Below are positions 35,039 through 46,517 of a stretch of 64,000 nucleotides of DNA, piece after piece. How positions within the stretch are numbered: position 1 is the stretch's first letter; the number at the start of each line of letters is the position of its first letter. The translations under genes were made by a program, and so were the position numbers. Source of the stretch: Fennellomyces sp. T-0311 (taxonomy: Eukaryota > Mucoromycota > Mucoromycetes > Mucorales > Lichtheimiaceae); the NCBI GenBank assembly GCA_025266875.1, contig JALLLT010000019.1, positions 558,001-622,000 of the forward strand. Reading direction: 5' to 3'. A model generated the notes under the pieces. It was not told where the DNA came from and made no database searches. It saw only the letters and a program-made list of their open reading frames with translations.

Positions 35039-37079
35039 TGCAAGAAACCAAAAGTTGTTTGAGCGACAACGTTGATCCTTTTGCGAACCCGCTCGATTTT
35101 TTTTTAAGCTTCTGTTTTCTTCTTGTACGACGTTGATGATGCTGACATACGTATTTTTACTCGTTGCTCATCTTGAACCTGTACCGGTTGCCATGGTGAC
35201 TTTGTCATACATTCATTTGTTCCGGGTGGGTCTCAGTGTACCTTACTAAGCTTCTTTGCTGCTGGCATTTCATGTAAAAAAAAGGTCAAAGGCTTTATCA
35301 ATGTCCCACCCTGATAGATAGGATCCTCCCCCATGGTAAATGTATATTCCCGCTTGTTGATCAATCAAAAGGCGTTTTTTGCCGTCCACGCGGCCGTCAG
35401 CACCGTTTATAGATTAACCAAGCTGAATGACTTTACATGGAATATATGGAGCTTGCACTTTACTGTTTATTATTCGACTGGAATCCAGTTAACCTTGGAA
35501 TAAAACTTTATGTAAGAACAGGACCCGGTCCATGACCCTACCAATCGTCAGGCAATTGACAGTTGAATCCAAATTTGGCACCATCGGAAACGATTGGAAG
35601 CTTAACAATAGCTGTGCAACAGATCAGTAATGATAATGTTCTCGTTTTGGCAAAAGCAACTTTTTATTTAAAAAAAATGCCAATAGATCTGTACAGGAAA
35701 CCGTCTTGGATAAAACAATGCAGGGCTGAGCTGCACTGAATGTCAGCCCTCGACAATCCCAGCATGTAGAACTTTACGGCTGTATACACTGCCGTGGTCG
35801 CTGATCGAAATATCATTGCAGCATAGTCTTGTGCTGCGTGATCGTATGGGCTATCATTCATGCTTCAGCGTGTCCCGGTACTGTATACGTATGTACGAAG
35901 TCCCAATGCTTTTGAAAAGCAGTTGCTTCCGGGATCTGATCGATTTTCTTCTTTGATCCTAACCCAGCTCGGGAACAGGCAGCGCGAGCATCTGTGATTC
36001 TGTGCTTTCCATTGCTATCAGTACAGTATGCCAAGAACGCTCACTCAGTATATACAAAGTACGTGCGAAAAAAGTATATTGTCCGAATCTATTTACGTTA
36101 CTGTCGGTGGGAACATTCGAAACACTGCGATCACAATAGCCATAGCCAGATATCTAAGGCAATTATCCTGTGCGTTTTTTCAGCTCTGAGAAGTAGAATG
36201 AGTCTTCGTACCGCTTCATACTTTATCGGCTTCTCTCCATTCAGCATATTCTGTGTTCGTGTCTGTATCACTGCTGTAATTACTGGTAATAGGTGTTCAA
36301 GCCGTTCATAACTTTATCATTTAGACATTCTATCCGTTGTCGCGACGCTGAAATGTGCAAAGAAATGAACTACTTGTATCTTCTAGTCTTCCATTGCCGA
36401 GTACATCAATTACAGTACTTGTAATAGCTCTTTGATACCTGGTTCGTCTACTGCTTTAACAGAGCTTGCACAGTACTTACGATTTTCTTAAACTGGTATG
36501 ACTGAACCACCGCTAGCATGCTTTCATCAAGGATGAAGGAATAATATAGTTTTGTGAATCCAATGGATACAGCTCGGTTGTGAAGCAATTTTGAATTGCA
36601 TATAAAAGCATAGTGATGGTCGTTTCGTAAAAGTGAACGACCGCGTGAGTTTAGACAATATGTACTGATCAAAACTGGTACTACATTCCTTTCTAGGTCT
36701 TACAAATGGGAACTGTATGCCATGTTAGACTGATACCTTTTCGTAAATGGAAAACAAAACAAAACAGGCTCTTCGCTGTCATTCCAGGCTATGTCCTGTG
36801 TGATATAGTTGTAGGAGATTATGCGTCATTTTTGAAATCCAATTGCAGGGACAGAACTTGGACGAGTTCAAGGATTTTGGCAACCACTCGATACCGACTG
36901 ACCTTGTGCGGCATAGAGAGCACTGGCTGTAATATAACCGTTTACTGTGTTTGATTAGTACTCTATTGCGTTCATAGCGTCCACAATAACGTCCACATAC
37001 TCTCTCTTGCTACCAATTCTCATTGCACGTTTTAAAGTAGCGCAGCGTACGCGCTTCCGAGTCGGTTGGGCCCAGTCGA
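35039..37079. other. Gene-poor interval
   Basis: No gene that I can support. Frames at 35994-36311 (+) and 36448-36672 (-) are short and without motifs. The first few hundred bases include the promoter of the HAD gene. Confidence 0.4.
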
Positions 37080-37611
37080 CTATCGTGCAATTGTGTCGTT
37101 GTTATCAGGAGCGATATCCGTCCATTGCTGAATTACAATATTGATCGCGCCATCACCAACAATGTCAAGCTTTCTGACGCTTGCGCTGCCCATCGAACTG
37201 CCCGCCATCCCGTGTTTCCAACATTGTAGAGTTTGCAAAGCGGACAAGACGCGAAATACGCCTTGCGGTAGCATATTGAAGATCTTACATAATGCACCCT
37301 TTAGAGTTTTTGGCTTGACACAAAGACTGGTCCACCGATTGAATGTCACTAATGTATTATCATTTTTTATAAAGAACTTCAAGACAAGTTTAATGGTGTT
37401 ATTAGAAAATAGAACCAGCGGTACCGGTTTCTGCAATGCCAGCATTCGTAGTCCGGGTTAATACCTCGGTGGGAGCCCATATTCTTATTTCATAAGTTGC
37501 TGTATTGGAGACTGCCATTATTCCAACTCTAAAAAAAGGCCTAAGGGTGATCAGCATTACCAAAGGTGATTCTTCAAGTGGCTTCCAATAGCATACCATC
37601 CAGCCAGTAAC
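37080..37611 (-). pseudogene. Degenerate LRR-like fragment next to LTR block
   Basis: A 121-codon minus-strand frame (37080-37445) has leucine-rich spacing (GVFRVLSALQTLQCWKHG, SASVRKLDIVGDG), like the C-terminal part of an F-box/LRR protein. An overlapping frame extends to about 37599. It stops where the LTR begins at 37612, so the retroelement may have cut it. No F-box is visible. Confidence 0.25.
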
Positions 37612-38397
37612 TGTCGTATCCTGACATACCAGTCATCTATTGTCTACATATCTTTCCATCTCAGCCTTTGTTACATCCATTCCTTTATTTTGACATCAAC
37701 AACCGCACAGTTATCTATTGGCCCGTTCACTGGCTTGTGCGTCCGTGAGACCTTGATGTGGGTTCAGACTTCAAGAAGGATCATTCACGTTAACTCAGTC
37801 TCTGCATGATTATCCGCCCCTTGGTAATAAGGTAGTATGATCATTAGGGATTACGGCGATAACACGGATTCGGCTCTGATAGAAAAGCATTCACCTTCTC
37901 CGTCCCGACGCATCATCACTATAAATAGATAGTAGTTTCCTCCAATAAAATATCATCGTCGTATTCCCGACATACACCATCATCCATGGTTACATGCTTT
38001 TCCTTAGTCCTTGTTTATATCCGTTGTTCTTGCGACATCAACAACCGTACAGTTATCGATTGCCTCATTTGCTTGTGTGTGCAACCTTGATCCGGCTTTA
38101 CCGGTCATGCAGGGCAACTCCGTTAACTAAGGCTCTGTATGACCTTCGGCCTCATTAACATTAGACGGCAAGGTCATTAGAGACTCGGCGATAACATGGA
38201 TCTTTGGACTATTAGACAAAAGTATTCATTTTCTCCGTCCCGACTCATTATCATTATAAATAGAGAGAAGTTTTCCTCAATAAAACTTCATCTTATTTTT
38301 GGTCTCGTCTTTCGAAAGCCTTTTTCTCATTAAGCGATACCACAATTATCTTATTTTTGGTCTCGTCATTGAAGCTTTCCAATTGCCCGATACCACA
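37612..38397 (+). mobile_element. Compound LTR block
   Basis: Three pieces of the LTR family seen at 3959-4352 follow one another in plus orientation. The first starts TGTCGTATCCTGACATACC at 37612. A second start-like GTCGTATTCCCGACATAC lies near 37960 after a truncated end of the first. The second ends in GCGATACCACA near 38343, and a last short piece (38351-38397) ends again in CCGATACCACA. TATAAATAG and AATAAAA motifs occur in both longer pieces. No clean target duplication is visible. Homology between the tandem-array units begins immediately after position 38397. Confidence 0.7.
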
Positions 38398-38885
38398 GGC
38401 AGTTTTGAATGAATTTGTTGCTGATCGGCGCTCATTTGCTACCTTGAGGAATATCGAAGCATAACTTTAAATATCTATGAAAAACATCGTGCATATTACA
38501 CAGGACAGTGGACGCTTTTATCGCACTCAATTACTTACAACGACCATATTGTTAACGACTGCTCTGCAAGAACTTGGATATCATTTTTTTTTACAGAAAC
38601 GTTCAAGCATTGTAATCCCACAAGATGTAATAGAGTTCTTTAACGGAATCATTGAGTAAACTGCATCGTTGAGCACATGATAGACTTGTTGCTTTCACAT
38701 TAGCCCAGTGTTTGGATATATTATACTATCGAAATATTGTAGCCTTATCCATAAACAGACGGTTATATCCGCCTTACAGTGAGCTATTAAAATTAAATTC
38801 TTTTGTAATTTTATGGATTGAATTCTTATCTTTAGATCAAGTATTGCGAACCGATCACTTCATAGCCGGATAGATAGACCTAAGA

Positions 38886-40880
38886 TTATGGAGATGGGGG
38901 CCATTCGTTCTCGACTGGTACAATAACTGTTGTTAAGGACGTGAATATACGAGTGGTTGTGGTGAGATCAGAAGTATCGGTTGTTGTGAAGGTGAGTGTT
39001 GCAGTGCTGAGAAGTGTAGTGGGGACAGTGGAGGTTAAAACTGTAGTAACGACATCTACTGTTGTCTTATGAGTGACTGTAGTAATCGCTGTATCGGTAG
39101 TTGTCAGTGTTTCAACACTTGTTGTCTTCGTTGTAGTCTCTGTCATCGTGGTAGTTTCCGGATCACAAGACGTCGATGAACTTTCTGATGTCGATGAACT
39201 TTCGGATGCAGATGAACTTTCTGATGCTGATGAACTTTCGGATGTCGATGAACTTTCTGACGTCGACGAACTGTCGGATGTCCATGAACTTTCGGATGTC
39301 CATGAACTGTCGGATGTCCATGAACTTTCTGATGTCGATGAACTGTCGGATGTCCATGAACTTTCTGATGTCGATGAACTGTCGGATGTCCATGAACTTT
39401 CGGATGTCCATGAACTGTCGGATGCCGATGAACTTTCTGATGTCGATGAACTATCGGATGCCGATGAACTTTCGGATGTCGATGAACTATCGGATGCCGA
39501 TGAACTTTCGGATGTCGATGAGCTTTCGGATGTCGATGAACTTTCGGATGTCGATAAACTTGAGGGATCTGGAGGTCCGTGGTCGGCGACAGGGAAACAT
39601 CCTTGGTAAGATCCGCATCCGAAATCTTCAATCATTCTGCCCGGGGAATAGACATTCTTACTGAACCATTTTCCGCCCAAGCGTTCTCCGAACTGCGGAT
39701 AAACCAGACTCGTTACTTACAATATTCATATTAGTATGTCGAGATCTCGGTACACTACTGTCTCAGCCACTGAAGTTATTATATACCTTTTGGAGCCAAT
39801 ATCAACCCCTCGAATAACCCATCTCCTGAGAAACCGAGCGAAGCTGTCGAACGAGACGTACTGAATTCGGAGGTCTCTGCTGTGACAGTATATATATTGA
39901 AAATGGTTCTACACGTTGGAAATCCAATGCTAATATTATCATTTGGAATAGGTAGGCCTAGGTTTTCGGTAACGGGTATCTAGAAGTGATTGGTTTATCG
40001 AATTGCGTATGGACAGCTATTGAAGCTAGAACTTACATTGACAACAATTGTAAGGCCATCATCAATTATTTCACTTAGGTCTGGTCCTGACCATTCGCTA
40101 CGGCCGCCAAGTATACCATTGGGTGACGAGAGCGAGTCCGCTGGCTGGCCTGAGCATGTTCCTTGCGGTGATTTTGATGCGCAAGAATCCAAAGTAAATA
40201 CATGGTAGCTGGGGTGCGCAGGCTGGTCGCTAATACGTGTAACTTTTCCAACGTCATCAAACTTGTAATCGGGTGATAAGTCGTAAAGGTATTTGGAAGC
40301 AGTTAAAAGACCATCATAGAGACTTGTAAAATCAATCGGGCTTTTGGAACTTTCCAATGAGCAGGATTCACCCACTGGGTTTACATCTCCAGTCACAGCC
40401 GATGGTGAGTAGATGTTTCCATAGACGTCAAGTGTGGTTTTAGTGCTAATGGAAGAGCGAGCGACCAATCCGTAGCTGTAAATATCGTTCGCTCCAAGCT
40501 GACAGTCCGCGGGATTTTCTCTAGCTACGGTCGTCCCCTCTGTTGATGATTCACTATAGGTTCCATTACTTGCAACCGGTCCGGCAAACCCTGACTTAGC
40601 ATCTAGGATCGAATTGAAGTTGAGGACCATAAAGTGGTTGTACTATTATCAAAAATATGTATGATTAGAACACTTTGGACGTAGGTCAGACAGCTGTTGA
40701 AACTCTTGATATCCTTACAATATCTCCCAGTGTACTAATTCCCTTCTCAAGTGGACATGCAGTGATATCTGGTTTATTCTGTCGTGGTTGCCAGTCATGG
40801 GATATTGCTGGGTATAGTCCGTTGCACAATACAGTGTTTGCCACTGCCAAAAGTATCGCTGTTTGTCCGATGACTTGCAT
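38886..40880 (-). CDS. Array copy 1: choice-of-anchor A-like secreted protein with long Ser-rich repeat
   Basis: Exons 40719-40880, 40037-40642, 39787-39979 and 38886-39715 join to 596 residues. A signal peptide (MQVIGQTAILLAVANTVLCNG) precedes the core. The core reads YNHFMVLNFNSILDAKSGFA, GPVASNGTY, YSYGLVARSSI, SPIDFTSLYDGLLTASKYLY, YHVFTLDSC and GLTIVVN. The order resembles choice-of-anchor A (collagen-binding adhesin-like) domains: a vessel-like start, 'G-P-V-A', a 'GLV' strand, 'PIDF' helix, 'VF-L' and a 'TIVVNV' strand. Exon 3 ends ...GLFEGLILAPK. Exon 4 has GGKWFSKNVYSPGRM, a Cys-containing piece, 22 six-residue Ser-rich repeats, a Thr-rich region and ends NEWPPSP with no hydrophobic GPI-type tail. 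Likely extracellular and O-mannosylated. Function is inferred. Confidence 0.75.
39170..39567 (-). repeat. 18-bp Ser-rich coding minisatellite, 22 units
   Basis: Each 18-bp unit encodes a hexapeptide of the type SSSTSE, with variants SSWTSD, SSASD and SSASE. About 22 units lie in copy 1; copy 2 has about two and copies 3-5 one. Because the unit length is a multiple of three and the sequence lacks stops in any frame, changes in copy number keep the gene open. Confidence 0.85.
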
Positions 40881-40910
40881 TAAGAAAGAGCGAGAAATGG
40901 TATGATTAGA

Positions 40911-40957
40911 TTCAAATAACTTCTTTTATTTGAACCATAATCTAAAGTATATATACG
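40911..40957 (-). promoter_or_regulatory. Array copy 1 promoter: TATA box and conserved hairpin
   Basis: A TATATATA box lies at 40948-40957. Between it and the ATG (40880) is a perfect 9-bp inverted repeat, TTCAAATAA/TTATTTGAA with a 6-nt loop (40911-40934). Confidence 0.65.
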
Positions 40958-41718
40958 ATCAAGCGATGGAATGATTTTTGAATTATTTTAAAGCGGACTG
41001 CGTAGAAGAAAATTCATTCTTGGGTGGTTTACATCGAGACGTTTACATGTAGTAACGAAACTTGAATTCCCTGTGCCTTCTTTTTGAAACTTGTCGTTTT
41101 CGTATGGTGCAATCTATCTTGACCCTACGAAATTTTTTAGATTTTTTAAAGCTATCTACTTCACAACGTCATGCATTCATCTAGTTTCTCTGCAAGATAA
41201 TGATAGCTTATTATAGTTATAAGTGTAATTCTGTGAAAAATTCTAAATTACCTCGCTTTCAAAAAGTAGAAACGATTTTAAAAATGGTGTTTAAGCAGGG
41301 GAGCAGTACAGATGTTACACTTTTCATTATCCACAATCCATAAAAGAGCACTAGTGTAATATGATTATCCATCATTAGAGCCCTATCTTGCTGCTTATAC
41401 CATGTGTGTGGTATTATAGAATTTGAAAGTACCTTCCAGAGTGTGTTATATCTTCGGAAATGTCAAAGTCGTATATTATAATCGATATGCCCCCTAATGA
41501 TAACCGTGCCAGCATTTCACTTCTTCATTATTGCTAAATTATAGACAGTCTTCTTCATATAACACACGTCTACCGCTCATCCTATCTGGTATCTATACCG
41601 CTATAACCGATAAGGGTTAGCATATGCACATGCTTCTTCTTATGTTAAATTTACCTGTATATTTCAAAGTTCTATATAAAGAGAGTTTTTGGAGAAAATT
41701 TGACTTTCCAAGGATCTT

Positions 41719-41835
41719 TGTGGTATCGCTTAACGAGAAAAGGCTTTCGAATGACGAGGCCTGAAATTAGCTTATGTTTTATTGAAGAAAGTTACTTTCT
41801 ATTTATGCTGATGATGAGTCGGGACGGAGAAGGGG
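41719..41835 (-). mobile_element. LTR-end fragment in spacer 1
   Basis: TGTGGTATCGCTTAACGAG through GAGTCGGGACGGAGAAGG matches the end of the LTR at 3959 (same TATAAATAG-like and AATAAAA region). Copies begin at 47279, 52726 and 58550 in the next spacers. The other LTR end is not clear; an eroded candidate lies near 42087. Confidence 0.6.
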
Positions 41836-42609
41836 TCCCAGGGCCAATAAAAACCATGAAGTTAAAATTATCTAATGTCGAATTGGCGAGAATAGACCAG
41901 GCCAGTAAAAATACAATTAGCAGAGCGAATCAATGGGTTGAGCCAATGAGATCCATAGAAATAAGCGCCAAATGAGCTGGCATCAGGCTGAGACCTAAGT
42001 GTGTGCATTGACTTCAGAATACCTGCATTATATAAGGCACTCTTAATTGCTTCGTGTCAAATAGTTTATATCTATAAGATACGGCAGACCAAAAGAAAGG
42101 AAAAGGCGTTCCCGATCCGCGAGCCCTAATTTTGGAAGTTGAGATGGAAACCAACACCAACAACAACAATTATACTATATGACTACAACTCCTCGAAGAT
42201 ACTTTTGTCGATCGAATATGGCAACTGTTCATTTACGTCTAACAACATAGTACGATAACAAACCGAAAATGCCACACTGTGAAAGCAGTTCTTCGATATA
42301 TAATTTGTTCTAGAAATGAACTCAATAACGAATATAACCCTTATTTGTTTTTGTTAATATGAAATGTTGCATTTACTTCTTCGGTCTCATTGATTTATAG
42401 AATTGAACCGCTCGCTGTCATATTATGCTATACAGGGTTTTTAACCAAGGGAGCCCTACCAAAAAACAGGAGTGCATACTATCCTTCACATATGATTTTT
42501 TGTCTCCATCGAAGCTCGATATTTATCTACCTTAATAGAAAGGTATAGAGCGTATTGGAAGCTATTTTTTTCTTTTATATCCCTTTTACACACTTCCAAA
42601 AAAGGAAGA

Positions 42610-43767
42610 ATGCATTCAAACATCCCCCAGGGAACGAAATATCGGCCAAAATTTATGGCACTCAGGTTGTGGAATATTCAGTTATTCAGATTAAATTTTG
42701 CAGAACAATTTCCCACAGTGATTATTACGCAATCACTAGGGACTCTATGCGTTTTAGCATCCAGTTTCATTACAGTTCGTATCATGGACGCGGTTAGAAA
42801 GCCAAAGGACGACAATCCTGCTAAATACCGCACCACGGTTCACTATGGACGGTGTGGTGAAACAACCACAGATGATAATAATAGAAGATATTTCCTATCG
42901 GATAACACATATCGGTTCAACATCATCACGAAGTGTACTTACATAGTAACTTGTCTACACGGATTAAGAATTACACCGTATGAACGAATGGGATAAACTC
43001 AACAGGACATGGAATTGACTCCAATATAGCAATGCGGTCATTACACTGCATGGCGGATGTCAAAGACATCCTCAGATCCGCATGATCAGAACAAAATAAA
43101 GGATCCTATACGTCCTGTATCCATTCAGGCAATTCTGAAGTCGAAACACTATCTAAACTGCCATCGCTGATTCAATACACAAAAGATATAAAAGCATAGA
43201 GCGTTGCATTCAATAAAGCATATCCGAAACTTCAAAGATACTTTTATAAGTCTCTTTTGATTCTTTGTACCGTTGATTCACTTCAGATGGGGTAACGTGA
43301 TGTACAAGGAGTACATTGCCAGCGGCAAATCCGAGTATTTGTTCACAGAGGATGGCTTAACTACTTCACCATTGCCAGAGGGATGGAAAGGTCACATCGC
43401 AGGTGGACAGTCCACGGATATGATATGCGTTACCATATCAAGCAAATACTATCGGCCCTACAACCTTGAAGCTTATCGGCTTGGAATACAAGCGATCCAT
43501 TTCTTGCCCGTCATAGTGGAGGGTAAAGTTATAATAAACACATTATCAAGACCAACGTTCTGCGCTGGATTTCTCTCGTTGACCGAAAATTGCTCGAATT
43601 ACAGTACCCTTTTGGAGCCAACCTTTCGAAATGATTCCTGGTTCAATATCTACGCAGTGGTCGAAAAGGACAAGAGCTGTTATAAGTCGATATGTGTGTG
43701 TCTTTTTCATGTAGATCTTAATGTCAGCTCACTTGTCAAGTGCATACAAACCTTTTGTATCAAGTAG
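42610..43767 (+). pseudogene. Unknown plus-strand coding-like region in spacer 1
   Basis: Two frames, 42610-42996 and 43273-43767, are open on the plus strand. The second has 164 codons with Trp, Cys and Tyr spread as in a folded protein (NVMYKEYIASGKSEYLF, LPEGWKGHIAGGQSTDMICV, SSKYYRPYNLEAYRLGIQ). Parts recur in the other spacers but with deletions and a stop: in spacers 2-4 the DDNNRRYF segment begins with TAG, and the 43287-43545 part is missing. Spacer 1 therefore holds the most complete version. I do not recognise the protein. Confidence 0.35.
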
Positions 43768-44807
43768 TATAAGTTACATTTTCCCTGAGACTTAAACACA
43801 TTATTAGCAACACTTGCCATACATCACTTTTTAATAAGGTTAACTATAGGTTATTCGGTCATACAGGCTTATCTAGAAAAGCAGATAATGTAAATAAAAA
43901 GTACTCCTTTGGTTTACCATCCAGTTATTAGTTGTGCTAAATTTTAGAGAATTAAAACAGGATCAAAAATACAATATTGGTAAATATCTCCAGAGGCGCA
44001 CTTGGACTTTGTACAAAAAGCACATCTTTTATGTTCTTCATTATCCTTCCGTCCTGTTCCACGGCATTTCAAAAATAAGTTTTGTGGAGTGATAAGTACT
44101 CCCTGGATCACCTGGTGAATCAAGCTTTATAGTCATGTTTAAGTCTGCTAGCATTGCTTCCCACTCAAATGCGTACATAAAGTAGATTAAACATGCAAAA
44201 AATCAATTATATATAACGTACATGTCTCAGATTATCTACCGTCTTTGACATTATCCTTATGCAATTATTGTACTAGCCAATACGGAAGCCTATTGATAAC
44301 TTTGGGAAATGTTCAAGTTTAGGCAGCTTTGAACGAAATTGTTGCTGATCGACGCTCATTTGCTACCTTGAGGAATATCGAAGCATAAATTTTAAATATC
44401 GATGAAAAACATTGTGCATATTACATAGGACAGTGGACACTTTTATCGCACTCAATTACTTACAACGACCACATTGCTAATGGTCATTCTGCAAGAACTT
44501 GAATATCATTTTTAAAAAAAAAGTTCAAGCATTGTAATCCTACAAGATGTAACAGAGTTCTTTAACGGAATCAATGAGTAAACTGCATCGTTAGGCACAT
44601 GATAGACTTGTTGCTTTCACATTAGCCCAGTGCTTGAATATATTATACTATCGAAATATTGTAGCCATATCCATAAACGGACGGTTATATGCGCCTTACA
44701 GTGAGCTATTAAAATTTAATTCTTTTGTAATTTTATGGATTGAATTCTTATCTTTAGATCAAGTATTGCGAACCGATCACTTCATAGCCGGATAGATAGA
44801 CCTAAGA

Positions 44808-46441
44808 TTATGGAGATGGGGGCCATTCGTTCTCGACTGGTACAATAACTGTTGCCAAGGACGTGAATATGCGAGTGGTTGTGGTGAGATCAGAAGTATC
44901 GGTTGTTGTGAAGGTGTGTGTTGCAGTGCTGAGAAGCGTAGTGGGGATAGTTGAGGTTAAAACTGTAGTAACGACATCTACTGTTGTTTCATGAGTGACT
45001 GTAGTAATCGCTGTATCGGTAGTTGTCAGCGTTTCAACACTTGTTGTCGTCGTTGTAGACTCTGTCATCGTGGTAGTTTCTGGTTCGCAAGACGTTGATG
45101 GACTTTCTGACGTCGATGAACTTGAAGGCTCTGGAGGTTCGTAGTCGGCGACAGGGAAACATCCTTGGTAAGATCCGCATTTGAAATCTTCAATCATTCT
45201 GCCCGGGGAATAGACATTATAACTGAACCATTTCCCGCCTAAACGCTCTCCGTACTGCGGATAAACCAGACTCGTTACTTAGAATATTCATATTAGTATG
45301 TCGAGATCTCGGTACACGACTGTCTCAGCCACTGAAGTTATATATACCTTTTGGAGCCAATATCAACCCTTCGAATAACCCCCCTCCAGTGAAACGGAGC
45401 GAAAATGTCGCATTAGACGTACTGAATTCGGAAGTGTCTAATGTGACAGTATATATATTGAAAATGGTTCGACAAGTTGGAAATCCGATACTAATATTGC
45501 CATTTCGAATAGATACGTCTAGGTTTTCGGTAACGGGTATCTAGAAGTGATTGGTTTATCGAATTGCGTGTGGACAGCTATCGACACTAGAACTTACGTT
45601 GACAACAATCGTAAGGCCGTCATCAATTATTTCACTTAGGTCTGGTCCTGACCATCCGCTATGGCCGCCAAGTATACCATTGGGTGACGAGAGCGAGTCC
45701 GCTGGCTGGCCGGAGCATGTTCCTTGCGGTGATTTTGGTGCGCAAGAATTCAAAGTAAATACATGGTAGCTGGGGTGCGCAGGCTGGTCGCTAATACGTG
45801 TAACTTTTCCAACGTCATCAAACTTGTAATCGGGTGATAAGTCGTAAAGGTATTTGGAAGCAGTTAAAAGACCATCATAGAGACTTGTAAAATCAATCGG
45901 GCTTTTGGAACTTTCCAATGAGCAGGATTCACCCACTGGGTTTACATCTCTAGTCACAGCCGATGGTGAGTAGATGTTTCCATAAACGTCAAGTGTGGTT
46001 TTAGTGGTAATGGCAGAGCGAGCGACCAATCCATAGCTGTAAATATCGTTCGCTCCAAGCTGACAGTCCGCGGGATTTTCTTTAGCTACAGTCGACCCCT
46101 CTGCTGATGATTCAATATAGCTTCCGTTACTTGCAACTGGTCCGGCAAACCCTGACTGAGCATCTAAAATCGCATAAAAGTTGAGGACCATAAAGTGATT
46201 GTACTATTATCAAAAATCTGTATGATCAGAACACTTCGGACGTAGGTCAGACAGCTGTTGGAACTCTTGATATCCTTACAATATCTCCCAGTGTACTAAT
46301 TCCCTTCTCAAGTGGACATGCAGTGATATCTGGATTATTTTGTCGTGGTTGCCAGTCATGGGATATTGCTGGGTATACTCCATTGCACAATACAGTGTTT
46401 GCCACTGCCAAAAGTATCGTTGTTTGTCCGATGACTCGCAT
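44808..46441 (-). CDS. Array copy 2: choice-of-anchor A-like secreted protein
   Basis: Exons 46280-46441, 45598-46203, 45348-45540 and 44808-45277 join to 476 residues in the same four-exon structure as copy 1. The signal peptide (MRVIGQTTILLAVANTVLCN) and core are retained. The Ser-rich region is short (about two units, STSESPSTSC), which accounts for most of the length difference. Thr-rich tail TTTMTESTTTTTSVETL is followed by the same NEWPPSP ending. The exon 4 acceptor is CTAAG rather than GTAAG, still a valid AG. Codon differences from the other copies are scattered, and there are no frameshifts. Confidence 0.75.
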
Positions 46442-46471
46442 TAAGAAAGGGCGAACAATGGTATGATTAGA

Positions 46472-46517
46472 TTCAAATAACTTCTTTTATTTGAACCATA
46501 ATCTAAAGTATATATAC
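46472..46517 (-). promoter_or_regulatory. Array copy 2 promoter: TATA box and conserved hairpin
   Basis: The TTCAAATAA/TTATTTGAA inverted repeat (46472-46495) and the TATATATA box just upstream on the minus strand are kept as in copy 1. Confidence 0.65.

Noticed and set aside
39073..39664. Plus-strand and second minus-strand frames over the 18-bp repeat
   Set aside because: The repeat unit has no stop in any frame, so every frame stays open. Only the frame continuous with exons 1-3 of array copy 1 is credible.
41719..42090. Complete LTR in spacer 1
   Set aside because: One end is clear, but the other (near 42087) is too eroded and no matching 5-bp duplication could be found, so only the fragment is annotated.
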